A stretch of DNA of 8,489 nt from Anaerozeibacter quisquiliarum. Lineage in GTDB: Bacteria > Bacillota > Clostridia > Christensenellales > Aristaeellaceae. The notes under the pieces were generated by a model. That model worked only from the letters and a program-made list of their open reading frames with translations. It made no database searches and was not told where the DNA came from. The stretch lies in NCBI GenBank assembly GCA_051162045.1, contig JBISDI010000066.1. One strand, written 5' to 3'. Both the position numbers and the translations under genes were made by a program. Positions 1 to 6,195 of the stretch are shown here, in pieces. Within the stretch, counting starts at the first letter, position 1, and each line of letters opens with the position of its first letter.

Positions 1-1267
1 CCACCGGCGCGGGCGCGGGCGTCGCGGCGACGGCCTTCTTCCCCTCCTGTGCGTACAGGTCGGCCCCGCACAGGATACAGCCGCTCATGCCCTCCTCGAG
101 CCACGCCTCCTCGAACGTCATGCCCGTCCAGCGCTCGGTCAGCGCCGCGCATTCGTCCGTGATGTGAAACACATTGTCCGTGCCGCACCAGACCGCCATC
201 TCCGCCTCCAGCAGCTTGAGGTCGGGGGCCTTACAGGCGTTGCAGCGCTTCTTGTTTTTCTCCTTCGCTTCCGCCAGCGTGCGCGCCGGCGCGTCGTGCA
301 TGCTGCCACAGGTCGGGCGCATGTGGTAGAACTTGCTCCGATCAAAGAAGTACACCTTCGTCTCGCCAAACGGTTTGACCGCCGGCAACACGACCGGCGT
401 GGGACTGGGCGTGGGCGTGGGCGTCGGCCGCAGCGTGGGCGTCGGCACCACCGGTGTGGGCGAAGGCGCAACCGGCGATTGCACCACCGACACGCCCGGC
501 GTGACGGTCACGTCGGTCAAGGCAGGCGTGGCCATATCCATATGGGCGAACGCGCCGACCGCCTCGGGCTCGGGCGTAGGCGCCGCCGTGGGACTGGGTG
601 TGGCCGTAGGCGCGGGCGTCGCCGCAGCCGCCGGCTTGCGCGCAGGCGGAGGCGTCGCGGGCGGCAGCATATTGGCCGACTCCAGCAGCGCCCACCCCTC
701 GCGGCTCATGTGATTGAGCGCGCTTTCCAGCATCATGTCCGCGCGGTTGTAGACGATCTGCAGGTTGTCCTGGGTCTGGCGCACACCCGCGACCAGCGAG
801 CGCGTCGCCGCGTTCGACGCCAGGTTCACGGCGCGCGGCCCTTCCACGGTCAGGTTGTGCTCGATTGCCTCTTTGTTGGACACCGCGGCGTGCACCGCGC
901 GCGTTACGCGGGTCAGCTGCCCCTTGGCGCGCGCCTGCACGTCCGTCAGCAACGGGTTGTCCACCGGGGCGTTGAGCGCGAACGCCGCCAGCGCGAAGAA
1001 CGCGACGCCCGTGACCAGCGACAGCGTAAGCTTGGTCGCACTGCGCCAGCGCAGCTTGCGCACCCACAGCAGTACCAAACCCGCCGGGTAGAGCGTCACG
1101 AGCAGCAAGATGGTAATCAGCGCATAGACCGGGTGGCGCGTCGGCTTCTTGCGTCGGCGGCGCGGCGGCGGAGCCGCCCCCTGGCGGCCGGGGCGTTTTT
1201 CAGAGCGCATCATATAGTCGCGGTCCCCGCGCCTGGATATCAGCGAGGCACTCCATTCGGCCTGCAC
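1..1267 (-). CDS. Membrane protein with Pro/Thr-rich stalk and two tandem Cys/His putative metal-binding modules (partial, C-terminus off the window)
   Basis: I do not recognise a named family. The reading frame is open from the start codon to the left edge, giving 422 visible codons and no stop. Seen: a basic N-terminus, two hydrophobic helices at about residues 47-69 and 80-99, a helical region to about 200, and a Pro/Thr/Ala-rich low-complexity linker at about 202-294. Two similar modules follow, each with the pattern H-x4-C-x21/23-C-x2-C: H315, C320, C342, C345 and H368, C373, C397, C400. Small modules of this kind, with YH..C then C-x2-C, occur at the ends of secreted or membrane proteins in Firmicutes, and metal binding is inferred from the Cys/His pattern. 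I chose the GTG start at 1267 because GGGGAGGAG (1284-1276) lies just upstream and a good promoter ends about 25 nt before it. In-frame ATG codons at 1213 and 1210 are alternatives with weaker ribosome binding sites. It is divergent from ftsH. Confidence 0.8.
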   Translation of the reverse strand, partial: MQAEWSASLISRRGDRDYMMRSEKRPGRQGAAPPPRRRRKKPTRHPVYALITILLLVTLYPAGLVLLWVRKLRWRSATKLTLSLVTGVAFFALAAFALNAPVDNPLLTDVQARAKGQLTRVTRAVHAAVSNKEAIEHNLTVEGPRAVNLASNAATRSLVAGVRQTQDNLQIVYNRADMMLESALNHMSREGWALLESANMLPPATPPPARKPAAAATPAPTATPSPTAAPTPEPEAVGAFAHMDMATPALTDVTVTPGVSVVQSPVAPSPTPVVPTPTLRPTPTPTPSPTPVVLPAVKPFGETKVYFFDRSKFYHMRPTCGSMHDAPARTLAEAKEKNKKRCNACKAPDLKLLEAEMAVWCGTDNVFHITDECAALTERWTGMTFEEAWLEEGMSGCILCGADLYAQEGKKAVAATPAPAPV

Positions 1268-1275
1268 GCACACCA

Positions 1276-1284
1276 CTCCTCCCC
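1276..1284 (-). promoter_or_regulatory. Shine-Dalgarno GGGGAGGAG deciding the GTG start
   Basis: This purine-rich sequence is complementary to the 16S 3' end. The core GGAGG (1282-1278) sits 10 nt before the in-frame GTG at 1267 and 4 nt before another in-frame GTG at 1273. The downstream ATG pair at 1213/1210 has only a GGGG at 1228-1225, so the GTG start is favoured. Confidence 0.55.
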
Positions 1285-1298
1285 GGATATACGGATTA

Positions 1299-1327
1299 AG
1301 TATATCATATGTCTTCATAAGAAGCAA
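1299..1327 (-). promoter_or_regulatory. Sigma-A-type promoter for the Cys/His membrane protein
   Basis: On the minus strand there is a -35 TTGCTT (1327-1322), a 17-bp spacer and a -10 TATACT (1304-1299). A TG one base upstream of the -10 makes it an extended -10. The predicted transcript would start near 1292, about 25 nt before the GTG start, with the Shine-Dalgarno in between. This spacing supports both the promoter and the start call. Confidence 0.6.
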
Positions 1328-1485
1328 TTCTTTTTTAACATGTCGCGCGAGGGAGTAACGCAGCCGCCTGCCTGTCGGCCCGCGGGACTCCCCACCCCTC
1401 CCCGGCGGGCGCGGAGCGCGACGATCGAGCGTTTTCGCAAGCAAGATTGTCCTGTTCCATGTTGAATTTTGTCTACGCCCTTGCT
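1328..1485. other. Divergent intergenic region with no recognised gene
   Basis: The space between the two divergent promoters holds an AT-rich end and a GC-rich middle. I see no convincing start codon with a ribosome binding site, no tRNA and no strong intrinsic terminator. It probably only separates the two transcription units. Confidence 0.5.
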
Positions 1486-1513
1486 TTGCCCCATGGAATT
1501 GTGTTTATATGAT
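1486..1513 (+). promoter_or_regulatory. Probable ftsH promoter
   Basis: A candidate -35 TTGCCC (1486-1491), a 16-bp spacer and -10 TATGAT (1508-1513) lie in an AT-rich stretch just upstream of ftsH. The predicted start site is near 1520. The -35 is weak and a neighbouring TTGCTT at 1481 could serve instead with a longer spacer, so the exact boxes are uncertain. Confidence 0.4.
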
Positions 1514-1603
1514 AAATAATGAAATTTACCATCAGAAAGGTTGGGATCGCGCGTGGGCGAAGCACATTCGGGCGACAGGCAGCCCAAGGACAATCTGACC
1601 GAA

Positions 1604-3562
1604 ATGAATACCGGGGATCGTAAAAACACCTTGCCGCAGCGGCAAGGACCGGGCAGCCCGCCCGCCGGCGGACAGCCCGGGCGCAGCGGACGCTGGATCG
1701 CCGCGTTCTTCTTGTTGACGTTTCTGTTCAACATTTTGTCGATGTCCTTCATTACGAACGGCAGGGTGCCGATCGAGTACAGCCAATTCGTCAGGCTGGT
1801 GGAAAGCGGCAACGTCAGGACGGTGCGGATCGAGCCCGACCAACTGCTGTTCTGGCTGAAGGGGGATTTGGACGCGGCCACGGTTGCGAAGATTCTGAGC
1901 GCCGACGAGGGCGAACCCGAAGGTTCGGCTGAGGACGCGGCGCAAGTGCAGCGACTGCTTAAGAGCGCGGTTTACTACACGGGCCGCGTGGACGACCCGT
2001 CGCTGACGAAGCTGCTGCTGGATAACAAGGTGGAGTTCTTCCGGCCCATCGAGCGGGCCAACCCCATCGTGGACTTCATCTCCACTTGGATCATCCCGGT
2101 CGTTATCATGTACTTCACGTTCCACTTGCTGAGCAAGGTGATGGGGGCGCGCGGAGGCGCGGGCGGCATGGGCGGGCTCATGGGCGTAGGCAAGTCAAAG
2201 GCCAAGAAGTACGACCTTGAAGCCTCGACCGGCGTCAATTTCGCCGACGTGGCCGGCCAGGACGAGGCCAAGGAGAGCCTGATGGAGATCGTGGACTACC
2301 TGCACGATCCAGCGAAGTACCAGCGCATCGGCGCGAAGCAGCCCAAGGGCGCGCTGCTCGTGGGCCCGCCGGGCACCGGCAAGACGCTGCTCGCCAAGGC
2401 GGTCGCCGGCGAGGCGAAGGTCGCATTCTTCTCGCTCAGCGGCTCGGAATTCGTGGAGATGTTCGTGGGCGTGGGCGCGAGCCGCGTGCGCGACCTGTTC
2501 GAGGAGGCGAAGAAGGCCGCGCCCTGCATCATCTTTATCGACGAGATCGACGCCATCGGCAAGTCGCGCGACAGCCAGATGGGCGGCAACGACGAGCGCG
2601 AGCAGACGCTCAACCAGCTGCTGGCCGAGATGGACGGCTTTGACGGCAGCAGGGGCATCGTGGTGCTGGCGGCCACCAACCGCCCCGAGACGCTGGACAA
2701 GGCGCTCTTGCGCCCCGGCCGCTTCGATCGGCGCGTGATCGTGGAGAAGCCCGACCTGACCGGCCGCGAGGCGATCTTGAAAGTGCATGCGGCGAAGGTC
2801 AAGCTGGGCGCGGACATCGACCTGCGCGAGATTGCGCTGGCCACCAGCGGCGCGACCGGCGCCGATCTGGCCAACATGATCAACGAGGGCGCGCTGCGCG
2901 CGGTACGCATGAACCGGGCCGAGGTCATGCAGGAGGATCTGATGGAAGCCGTGGAGGTCGTGATTGCGGGCAAGGAAAAGAAGGACCGCATCATGAACGG
3001 GGCGGAGCGGCGCAGAGTGGCCTTCCACGAGGTGGGCCACGCGCTGGCCGGCGCGCTGCAAAAGGACAGCGCGCCCGTGCAGAAGATCACGATCGTGCCC
3101 CGCACGATGGGCTCGCTGGGCTACACGATGCAGGTGCCCGAGGAGGAGCGCTACCTGCTCACCGAAGGCGAACTGAAGGCGCAAATCATCACGCTGCTGA
3201 GCGGCCGGGCCGCCGAGGAGGTGGCGTTCGGCGACGCCTCCACCGGCGCGTCCAACGACATCGAGCGCGCCACGCAACTGGCCCGCAGCATGGTGACGCA
3301 GTACGGCATGTCGGACAAGTTCGGCATGATGGGCCTCGAGAGCACACAAAACCAGTACCTTGACGGCCGCAAGGTGCTCACCTGCTCGGAAGCGACCGGC
3401 GCGTCGATCGACGAGGAAGTGCGCGGCATCATCGCCGAGTGCTACGACGCCGCGACGGCGTTGGTGTCGGGCAACCGCGCGGCGCTCGATAGAATTTCGC
3501 AATACCTGCTCGAGAAGGAAACCATTTCGGGCGAGACGTTTATGCGGATGTTGAAGGGGTAA
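1604..3562 (+). CDS. ftsH: ATP-dependent zinc metalloprotease FtsH
   Basis: Membrane-anchored AAA+ protease that unfolds and degrades damaged membrane proteins and short-lived regulators as a hexamer. From the ATG at 1604 it is 652 residues, a normal family length. Seen in order: first membrane helix (about 31-50), extracytoplasmic domain, second helix (about 155-179), and a Gly-rich linker. The AAA module has Walker A GPPGTGKT (254-261), the pore-loop motif FVGVG (287-291), Walker B with D313/E314, and the second region of homology ending in two arginine fingers (R370, R373). The protease part has the zinc motif HEVGH (475-479), with D552 in the expected third-ligand position. The reading frame extends upstream. 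GTG 1553 (669 aa, after AGAAAGG at 1534-1540) is a real alternative start, whereas TTG 1541 abuts that ribosome site and is unlikely. ATG 1604 has AAGGA 13 nt upstream. It appears monocistronic; the next genes are on the other strand. Confidence 0.97.
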   Translation: MNTGDRKNTLPQRQGPGSPPAGGQPGRSGRWIAAFFLLTFLFNILSMSFITNGRVPIEYSQFVRLVESGNVRTVRIEPDQLLFWLKGDLDAATVAKILSADEGEPEGSAEDAAQVQRLLKSAVYYTGRVDDPSLTKLLLDNKVEFFRPIERANPIVDFISTWIIPVVIMYFTFHLLSKVMGARGGAGGMGGLMGVGKSKAKKYDLEASTGVNFADVAGQDEAKESLMEIVDYLHDPAKYQRIGAKQPKGALLVGPPGTGKTLLAKAVAGEAKVAFFSLSGSEFVEMFVGVGASRVRDLFEEAKKAAPCIIFIDEIDAIGKSRDSQMGGNDEREQTLNQLLAEMDGFDGSRGIVVLAATNRPETLDKALLRPGRFDRRVIVEKPDLTGREAILKVHAAKVKLGADIDLREIALATSGATGADLANMINEGALRAVRMNRAEVMQEDLMEAVEVVIAGKEKKDRIMNGAERRRVAFHEVGHALAGALQKDSAPVQKITIVPRTMGSLGYTMQVPEEERYLLTEGELKAQIITLLSGRAAEEVAFGDASTGASNDIERATQLARSMVTQYGMSDKFGMMGLESTQNQYLDGRKVLTCSEATGASIDEEVRGIIAECYDAATALVSGNRAALDRISQYLLEKETISGETFMRMLKG

Positions 3563-3604
3563 GGGCGAAAAGTGCCGCAGCCGCCCGCGTGAGCGTTGAT
3601 GGGT

Positions 3605-3674
3605 CCGGGCTGTGGCCCCGGCGGGGTTTGGGGCTTGACCCCAACCCCAAACCCCGTGCCGCCGTATCCGGCAC
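3605..3674. repeat. Cluster of adjacent GC-rich hairpins, possible dispersed intergenic repeat
   Basis: Three inverted repeats sit side by side just past the ftsH stop. The first (3605-3621) pairs CCGGGC with GCCCCGG across a short loop and contains one bulge. The second is a perfect 11-bp stem, GGGGTTTGGGG (3623-3633) with CCCCAAACCCC (3645-3655). Its right arm competes with an internal CCCCAA (3639-3644) for the left arm, so two folds are possible. The third pairs GTGCCG (3656-3661) with CGGCAC (3669-3674). There is no T-run, so a classical intrinsic terminator is not clear. Similar G/C-block palindromes are dispersed in many GC-rich clostridial genomes; that this is one of them is an inference. 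Confidence 0.5.
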
Positions 3675-4243
3675 CCAAACGCGGGGAACGGGGTACGAAA
3701 CGTGATGGCAAATTGCCCGGTCTGATCGCCCTTGGCTTTGCCCTTGCCTTCGGTCGCCGTCACGTTCGACCGCCGCTCGTCCATCCCCGCCACCGACGGC
3801 TTCAAGACCAGCGCGCCCGCCGGGCGCAGCGGATCGATCCTGCCGCTCGCGCAGTGTAAGCTCGATGGCGGATGTATAGACGGAGCCGGTGATGGCGGCG
3901 TCCGGGTCGCGCGCGATGGTCAGCGTGCGGTAGTCCACGACCTCGAGGCCGAAGCAGGCGGCGGTCTTGGCGTCCGTAAAGCGCGCGGATTCGAGGACCG
4001 CATCGCCCTCGCCCTTGCTCAGGATCAGCCTAAGGTCGATCGTCGAACGGCCGGTTCCGCAGAGCGGCACGGACAGCTTCCGCGCCTCAAGCTTCGCGCC
4101 GATTCCGTCCTCCACGGGCGGAGGCGTCGGGTCCGGCGGGGACGCGGGCAAGGCCGCAGTTGTACCGCCCGCAAAGTCGACGGTCGGGGAGATGCTCCAT
4201 TCTTTGAACCGCTGTCCGCCGGGCGCGGGATTCGCGGTATTTT
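3675..4243 (-). pseudogene. Decayed coding remnant with an apparent frameshift, family unknown
   Basis: The minus strand here has codon use typical of the neighbouring genes (GC-rich third positions, normal amino acid mix) but no intact gene. From about 4250 to 3860 one frame reads as plausible protein, including a Pro-rich stretch and a segment with residues such as VPLCGTGRSTIDLRLILSKG. Near 3850-3870 this frame becomes Arg/Gly-rich and unprotein-like, while the frame shifted by one base takes over (SGRIDPLRPAGALVLKPS and beyond) to about 3690, where it runs into the hairpin cluster. No start codon with a ribosome site is seen at the 5' side, where the frame overlaps the end of the AraC-type gene. 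I cannot assign a function. A sequencing error rather than true decay is possible. Confidence 0.4.
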
Positions 4244-5161
4244 CTATTTCTCTGTCATCATCGCCCGATACTTTGAGGGCGTCATGCCCGTTTCCTTCTT
4301 GAACGCCTTTGCCAGATGTCCGTTGTAGTCCGCGCCGCAGGCGTCGAAGGCCTGGGTGATCGTGAGGTTTTCGTCGCACAGCAGTTCCTTGAGCTTGTTC
4401 AGCTTCACGCGCCTGTGGTAGCTGTGGAGCGTCATGCCGACGTGCTCCTTGAACAGGCGGGTGTAGTGATAGCGGCTCACATGCACGATGTCCGCCAGTC
4501 GGTCGGCGTCGAAATCCTCCTTCCATTGCCCGTCGAGATATTCTTTGCCCTTGATTACTTCTTCCCTGCCCTGATAGTGCCTGGAAGTAGTAAACACCGT
4601 CGCGACATATGCCAGTTGATCGCATTCATCGAAGATGGGGAAGGCGGTCATGTTGTGGTACAGGCTTTCTGAGAGCGATTGCGCATGGCCGCCATACTTG
4701 GCGACAAGCTCCTGAAGCGGCACCTTCACATCATAGGCGTGGACGACCTCGCCCTGATAGGCCCGCAGCACGAAATCCTTGACGCCCCATCGCTCGAGGT
4801 TGGGATTGTTCAATATGTTGTTATTCTCTATCAAGCCTGCTGCCGGGGCCTTGACAAACCGGAAAAAGGCCTCGTTCGCGAACAGCATCGTGCCGTCCGG
4901 CGCGCATATGTGCATCGGATAGGGGAGGCGCTGGAAGAGCCGGGCAAACAGCGCCTTATCCTCGTGCGGCGGCGGGGTGGGCTCGGGGGACGCCTGCCTC
5001 TTCCGCCGCCTGTCCGCGGGCTTCGCGGCGTCCGCGGGAATCAGCCACAGGTTGCCTTTCTTTACCGCGCCGGCGATCCGGCCTTCCACGCAGTACACCG
5101 TGATGATGCGGGTGCCGGTTCCCCAACGCGCGCCGGCTTCCTTGATGGTCATGTATTCCAT
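4244..5161 (-). CDS. HTH-PAS-AraC family transcriptional regulator
   Basis: Probable one-component regulator of 305 residues with three parts. Residues 1-52 look like an excisionase/MerR-type helix-turn-helix: MEYMTIKEAG, then a helix and the wing-like EGRIAGAVKKGNLWLIP, followed by a basic RRRKR stretch. Residues about 70-190 resemble a PAS sensor (PYPMHICAPDGTMLFANEAF is typical of a PAS start). Residues about 205-303 are an AraC DNA-binding domain with both helix-turn-helix units and the end signature ETGMTPSKYR. The ATG at 5161 has GGGAGG at 5174-5169 with 7 nt spacing, so the longer frame opening at 5230, upstream of the -10, is rejected. The gene has its own promoter. The ligand is unknown and its targets are not obvious, because its downstream neighbour is a decayed remnant. 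The family assignment is firm; having two DNA-binding domains is unusual. Confidence 0.9.
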   Translation of the reverse strand: MEYMTIKEAGARWGTGTRIITVYCVEGRIAGAVKKGNLWLIPADAAKPADRRRKRQASPEPTPPPHEDKALFARLFQRLPYPMHICAPDGTMLFANEAFFRFVKAPAAGLIENNNILNNPNLERWGVKDFVLRAYQGEVVHAYDVKVPLQELVAKYGGHAQSLSESLYHNMTAFPIFDECDQLAYVATVFTTSRHYQGREEVIKGKEYLDGQWKEDFDADRLADIVHVSRYHYTRLFKEHVGMTLHSYHRRVKLNKLKELLCDENLTITQAFDACGADYNGHLAKAFKKETGMTPSKYRAMMTEK

Positions 5162-5191
5162 GGCGGCGCCTCCCGGCAATGTCATACCGCC

Positions 5192-5220
5192 ATTATAGTG
5201 CAACGATATGCACAATGCAA
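5192..5220 (-). promoter_or_regulatory. Promoter of the HTH-PAS-AraC gene with an operator-like inverted repeat
   Basis: On the minus strand a -35 TTGCAT (5220-5215), a 17-bp spacer and a perfect -10 TATAAT (5197-5192) lie about 30 bp before the start codon. The spacer holds an inverted repeat GTGCA (5213-5209), 6 nt, TGCAC (5202-5198), and TTGCA occurs twice (5220-5216 and 5203-5199). A dyad between -35 and -10 is a typical repressor position, so autoregulation is possible but inferred. Confidence 0.65.
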
Positions 5221-5263
5221 GCCTCGTCACCGACGGCGGCTATACCATCGCCCGGCCCCAAAA

Positions 5264-5319
5264 CGCGAAGAATTTCCCCCGACCGACCGCAAGCGGTCAG
5301 TCGGGGGAAATTCTTCGCG
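5264..5319. repeat. 27-bp near-perfect inverted repeat with a 2-nt centre
   Basis: The left arm (5264-5290) and right arm (5293-5319) are complementary over 27 bp with a single C/A mismatch (5284 against 5299) and an AA centre. The arms begin and end with CGCGAAGAATTTCCCCC and its complement. CAAAA lies immediately left (5259-5263) and again at 5325-5329. On the minus strand the stem is followed by TTTTG, so it may terminate the SIMPL gene transcript. It may also be a mobile palindromic element. Both readings are inferences; the palindrome itself is certain. Confidence 0.85.
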
Positions 5320-5423
5320 GCGTACAAAACACGCGCTTGCGCGCGGCTCGACAACGCCTGCGCCTTCGATGCAATCTCCGGACTTCGCGGGGATAACCCC
5401 GGCCCCGTCCTCTTTCAATCCGC

Positions 5424-6104
5424 TTACTTCGCCTCGTATACCGCGGTCACGCTGGTACTGATGACCAGGTCGCCCACGTCCACCGAGGTGCCGGCCGGCG
5501 AAGCGCCGTCGCGCTCGCCCTCGGCGTACAGGGGCGCGTAGCCGTTCGGGCTTTCGGTCAGCTGGGTCAGCGCGCCCAGCGTGAGCCCGGCGGCCTCGGC
5601 CATCGACTGGGCATGTTGGGTGGCGTTCTCTGTCGCGAGCGCAAGCGCGCGGGCGTAGGCCGCGGCGTTGTCCTTGAGTTCGAAGCTCACGCCGCTCAGC
5701 TGATTCGCGCCCGCGCCCAGCGCGGCGTCGATCAGCGCGCCCAGCCTGTCGAGCTCGCGCACGGTAATCGCCAACTGGTGCGACACGTTGTAGCCGGTGA
5801 TCTTCTCCACGCCCTCGGAATAGTCGTAATTCGAGTACAGGTACAGGCTGCTCACCGCGATGTCCTCGCGCGCCACGCCCTTGCCCACAAGCGCCTTACG
5901 CACCGCCTCGATGCGCCGGTTGACCGAGCGCTGCGCCTTCGTAACGTCCGCGTTGGTCTCCGAGACGCCTACATTCAGCGTGGCGACGTCGGGCGTCACC
6001 CGCACCTGGCCCGCGCCCACCGCCGTTACCTGCGCCGCCAGGGCAGTAGCCGGAAGCGCCAGCGCCAATACCGCCGCAAGGACCATAACCGCCAATTTCT
6101 TCAT
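5424..6104 (-). CDS. Secreted SIMPL (DUF541) domain protein, YggE/BP26-like
   Basis: A protein of 226 residues with a classic signal peptide: MKK, a hydrophobic core to about residue 20, and a cleavage site around ALA/A-Q (23-24). The mature part matches the SIMPL family. It starts with an ITAVG-like strand (VTAVGAGQVRVTPDVATLNVGV), then a long helix, VSSLYLYSNYDYS, ITGYNVSHQLAITVRELDRLGALIDAALGAGAN, and an internal repeat with helix DNAAAYARALALATENA. It should act outside the membrane. The biochemical role of the family is not settled, and links to envelope or oxidative stress are reported for some members. The ATG at 6104 has GGAGGG (6116-6111) 6 nt upstream. It lies 91 bp after the anti-sigma gene on the same strand, separated by a terminator-like hairpin, and may be a target or partly co-transcribed member of that operon. 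Confidence 0.93.
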   Translation of the reverse strand: MKKLAVMVLAAVLALALPATALAAQVTAVGAGQVRVTPDVATLNVGVSETNADVTKAQRSVNRRIEAVRKALVGKGVAREDIAVSSLYLYSNYDYSEGVEKITGYNVSHQLAITVRELDRLGALIDAALGAGANQLSGVSFELKDNAAAYARALALATENATQHAQSMAEAAGLTLGALTQLTESPNGYAPLYAEGERDGASPAGTSVDVGDLVISTSVTAVYEAK

Positions 6105-6132
6105 GATTTTCCCTCCATTTCCATCTTGTCAG

Positions 6133-6160
6133 GGTATAAAAATGGAACTGCCCATCGCAA
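6133..6160 (-). promoter_or_regulatory. Weak candidate promoter for the SIMPL gene
   Basis: A -35 TTGCGA (6160-6155), a 16-bp spacer and a -10 TATACC (6138-6133) lie just upstream of the SIMPL ribosome binding site on the minus strand. The boxes are imperfect and overlap the terminator-like hairpin of the preceding gene, so this is tentative. Confidence 0.3.
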
Positions 6161-6178
6161 GACCACAGCCAGTTCCAT
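6138..6178 (-). terminator. Terminator-like hairpin after the anti-sigma gene
   Basis: On the minus strand ATGGAACTG (6178-6170) pairs perfectly with CAGTTCCAT (6150-6142). The T-run made of the last T of the stem plus four more (6142-6138) follows. The 19-nt loop is long and the stem only 9 bp, so termination is probably partial, allowing some read-through into the SIMPL gene. Confidence 0.45.
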
Positions 6179-6195
6179 CTTTTGCGTCTGAGAAC

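Noticed and set aside
360..660. Repeated GGCGTGGGC-like motif that might be a tandem repeat or CRISPR-like array
   Set aside because: It encodes the Pro/Thr linker of the membrane protein on the minus strand; the repetition is codon-level low complexity with irregular period.
164..1465. Long plus-strand open frame over the left-edge membrane protein gene
   Set aside because: The translation is Arg/Gly/His-rich and without domains, and the opposite strand has promoter, ribosome site, membrane helices and Cys/His motifs.
1519..1623. Possible 34-codon leader peptide before ftsH (ATG at 1519)
   Set aside because: No ribosome binding site, and the ATG would sit at or before the predicted transcript start; it overlaps the ftsH start region by chance.
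2195..3805. Long open frame on the minus strand across ftsH
   Set aside because: It is antisense to the conserved FtsH coding sequence; its protein is rich in His, Arg, Ala and Leu with no motif, as expected for a shadow of a GC-rich gene.
3540..4625. A single 361-codon minus-strand gene
   Set aside because: Its first third is the wrong frame of the AraC-type gene and its last third is Arg/Gly-rich and covers the hairpin cluster; only the middle looks coding, so it is reported as a remnant.
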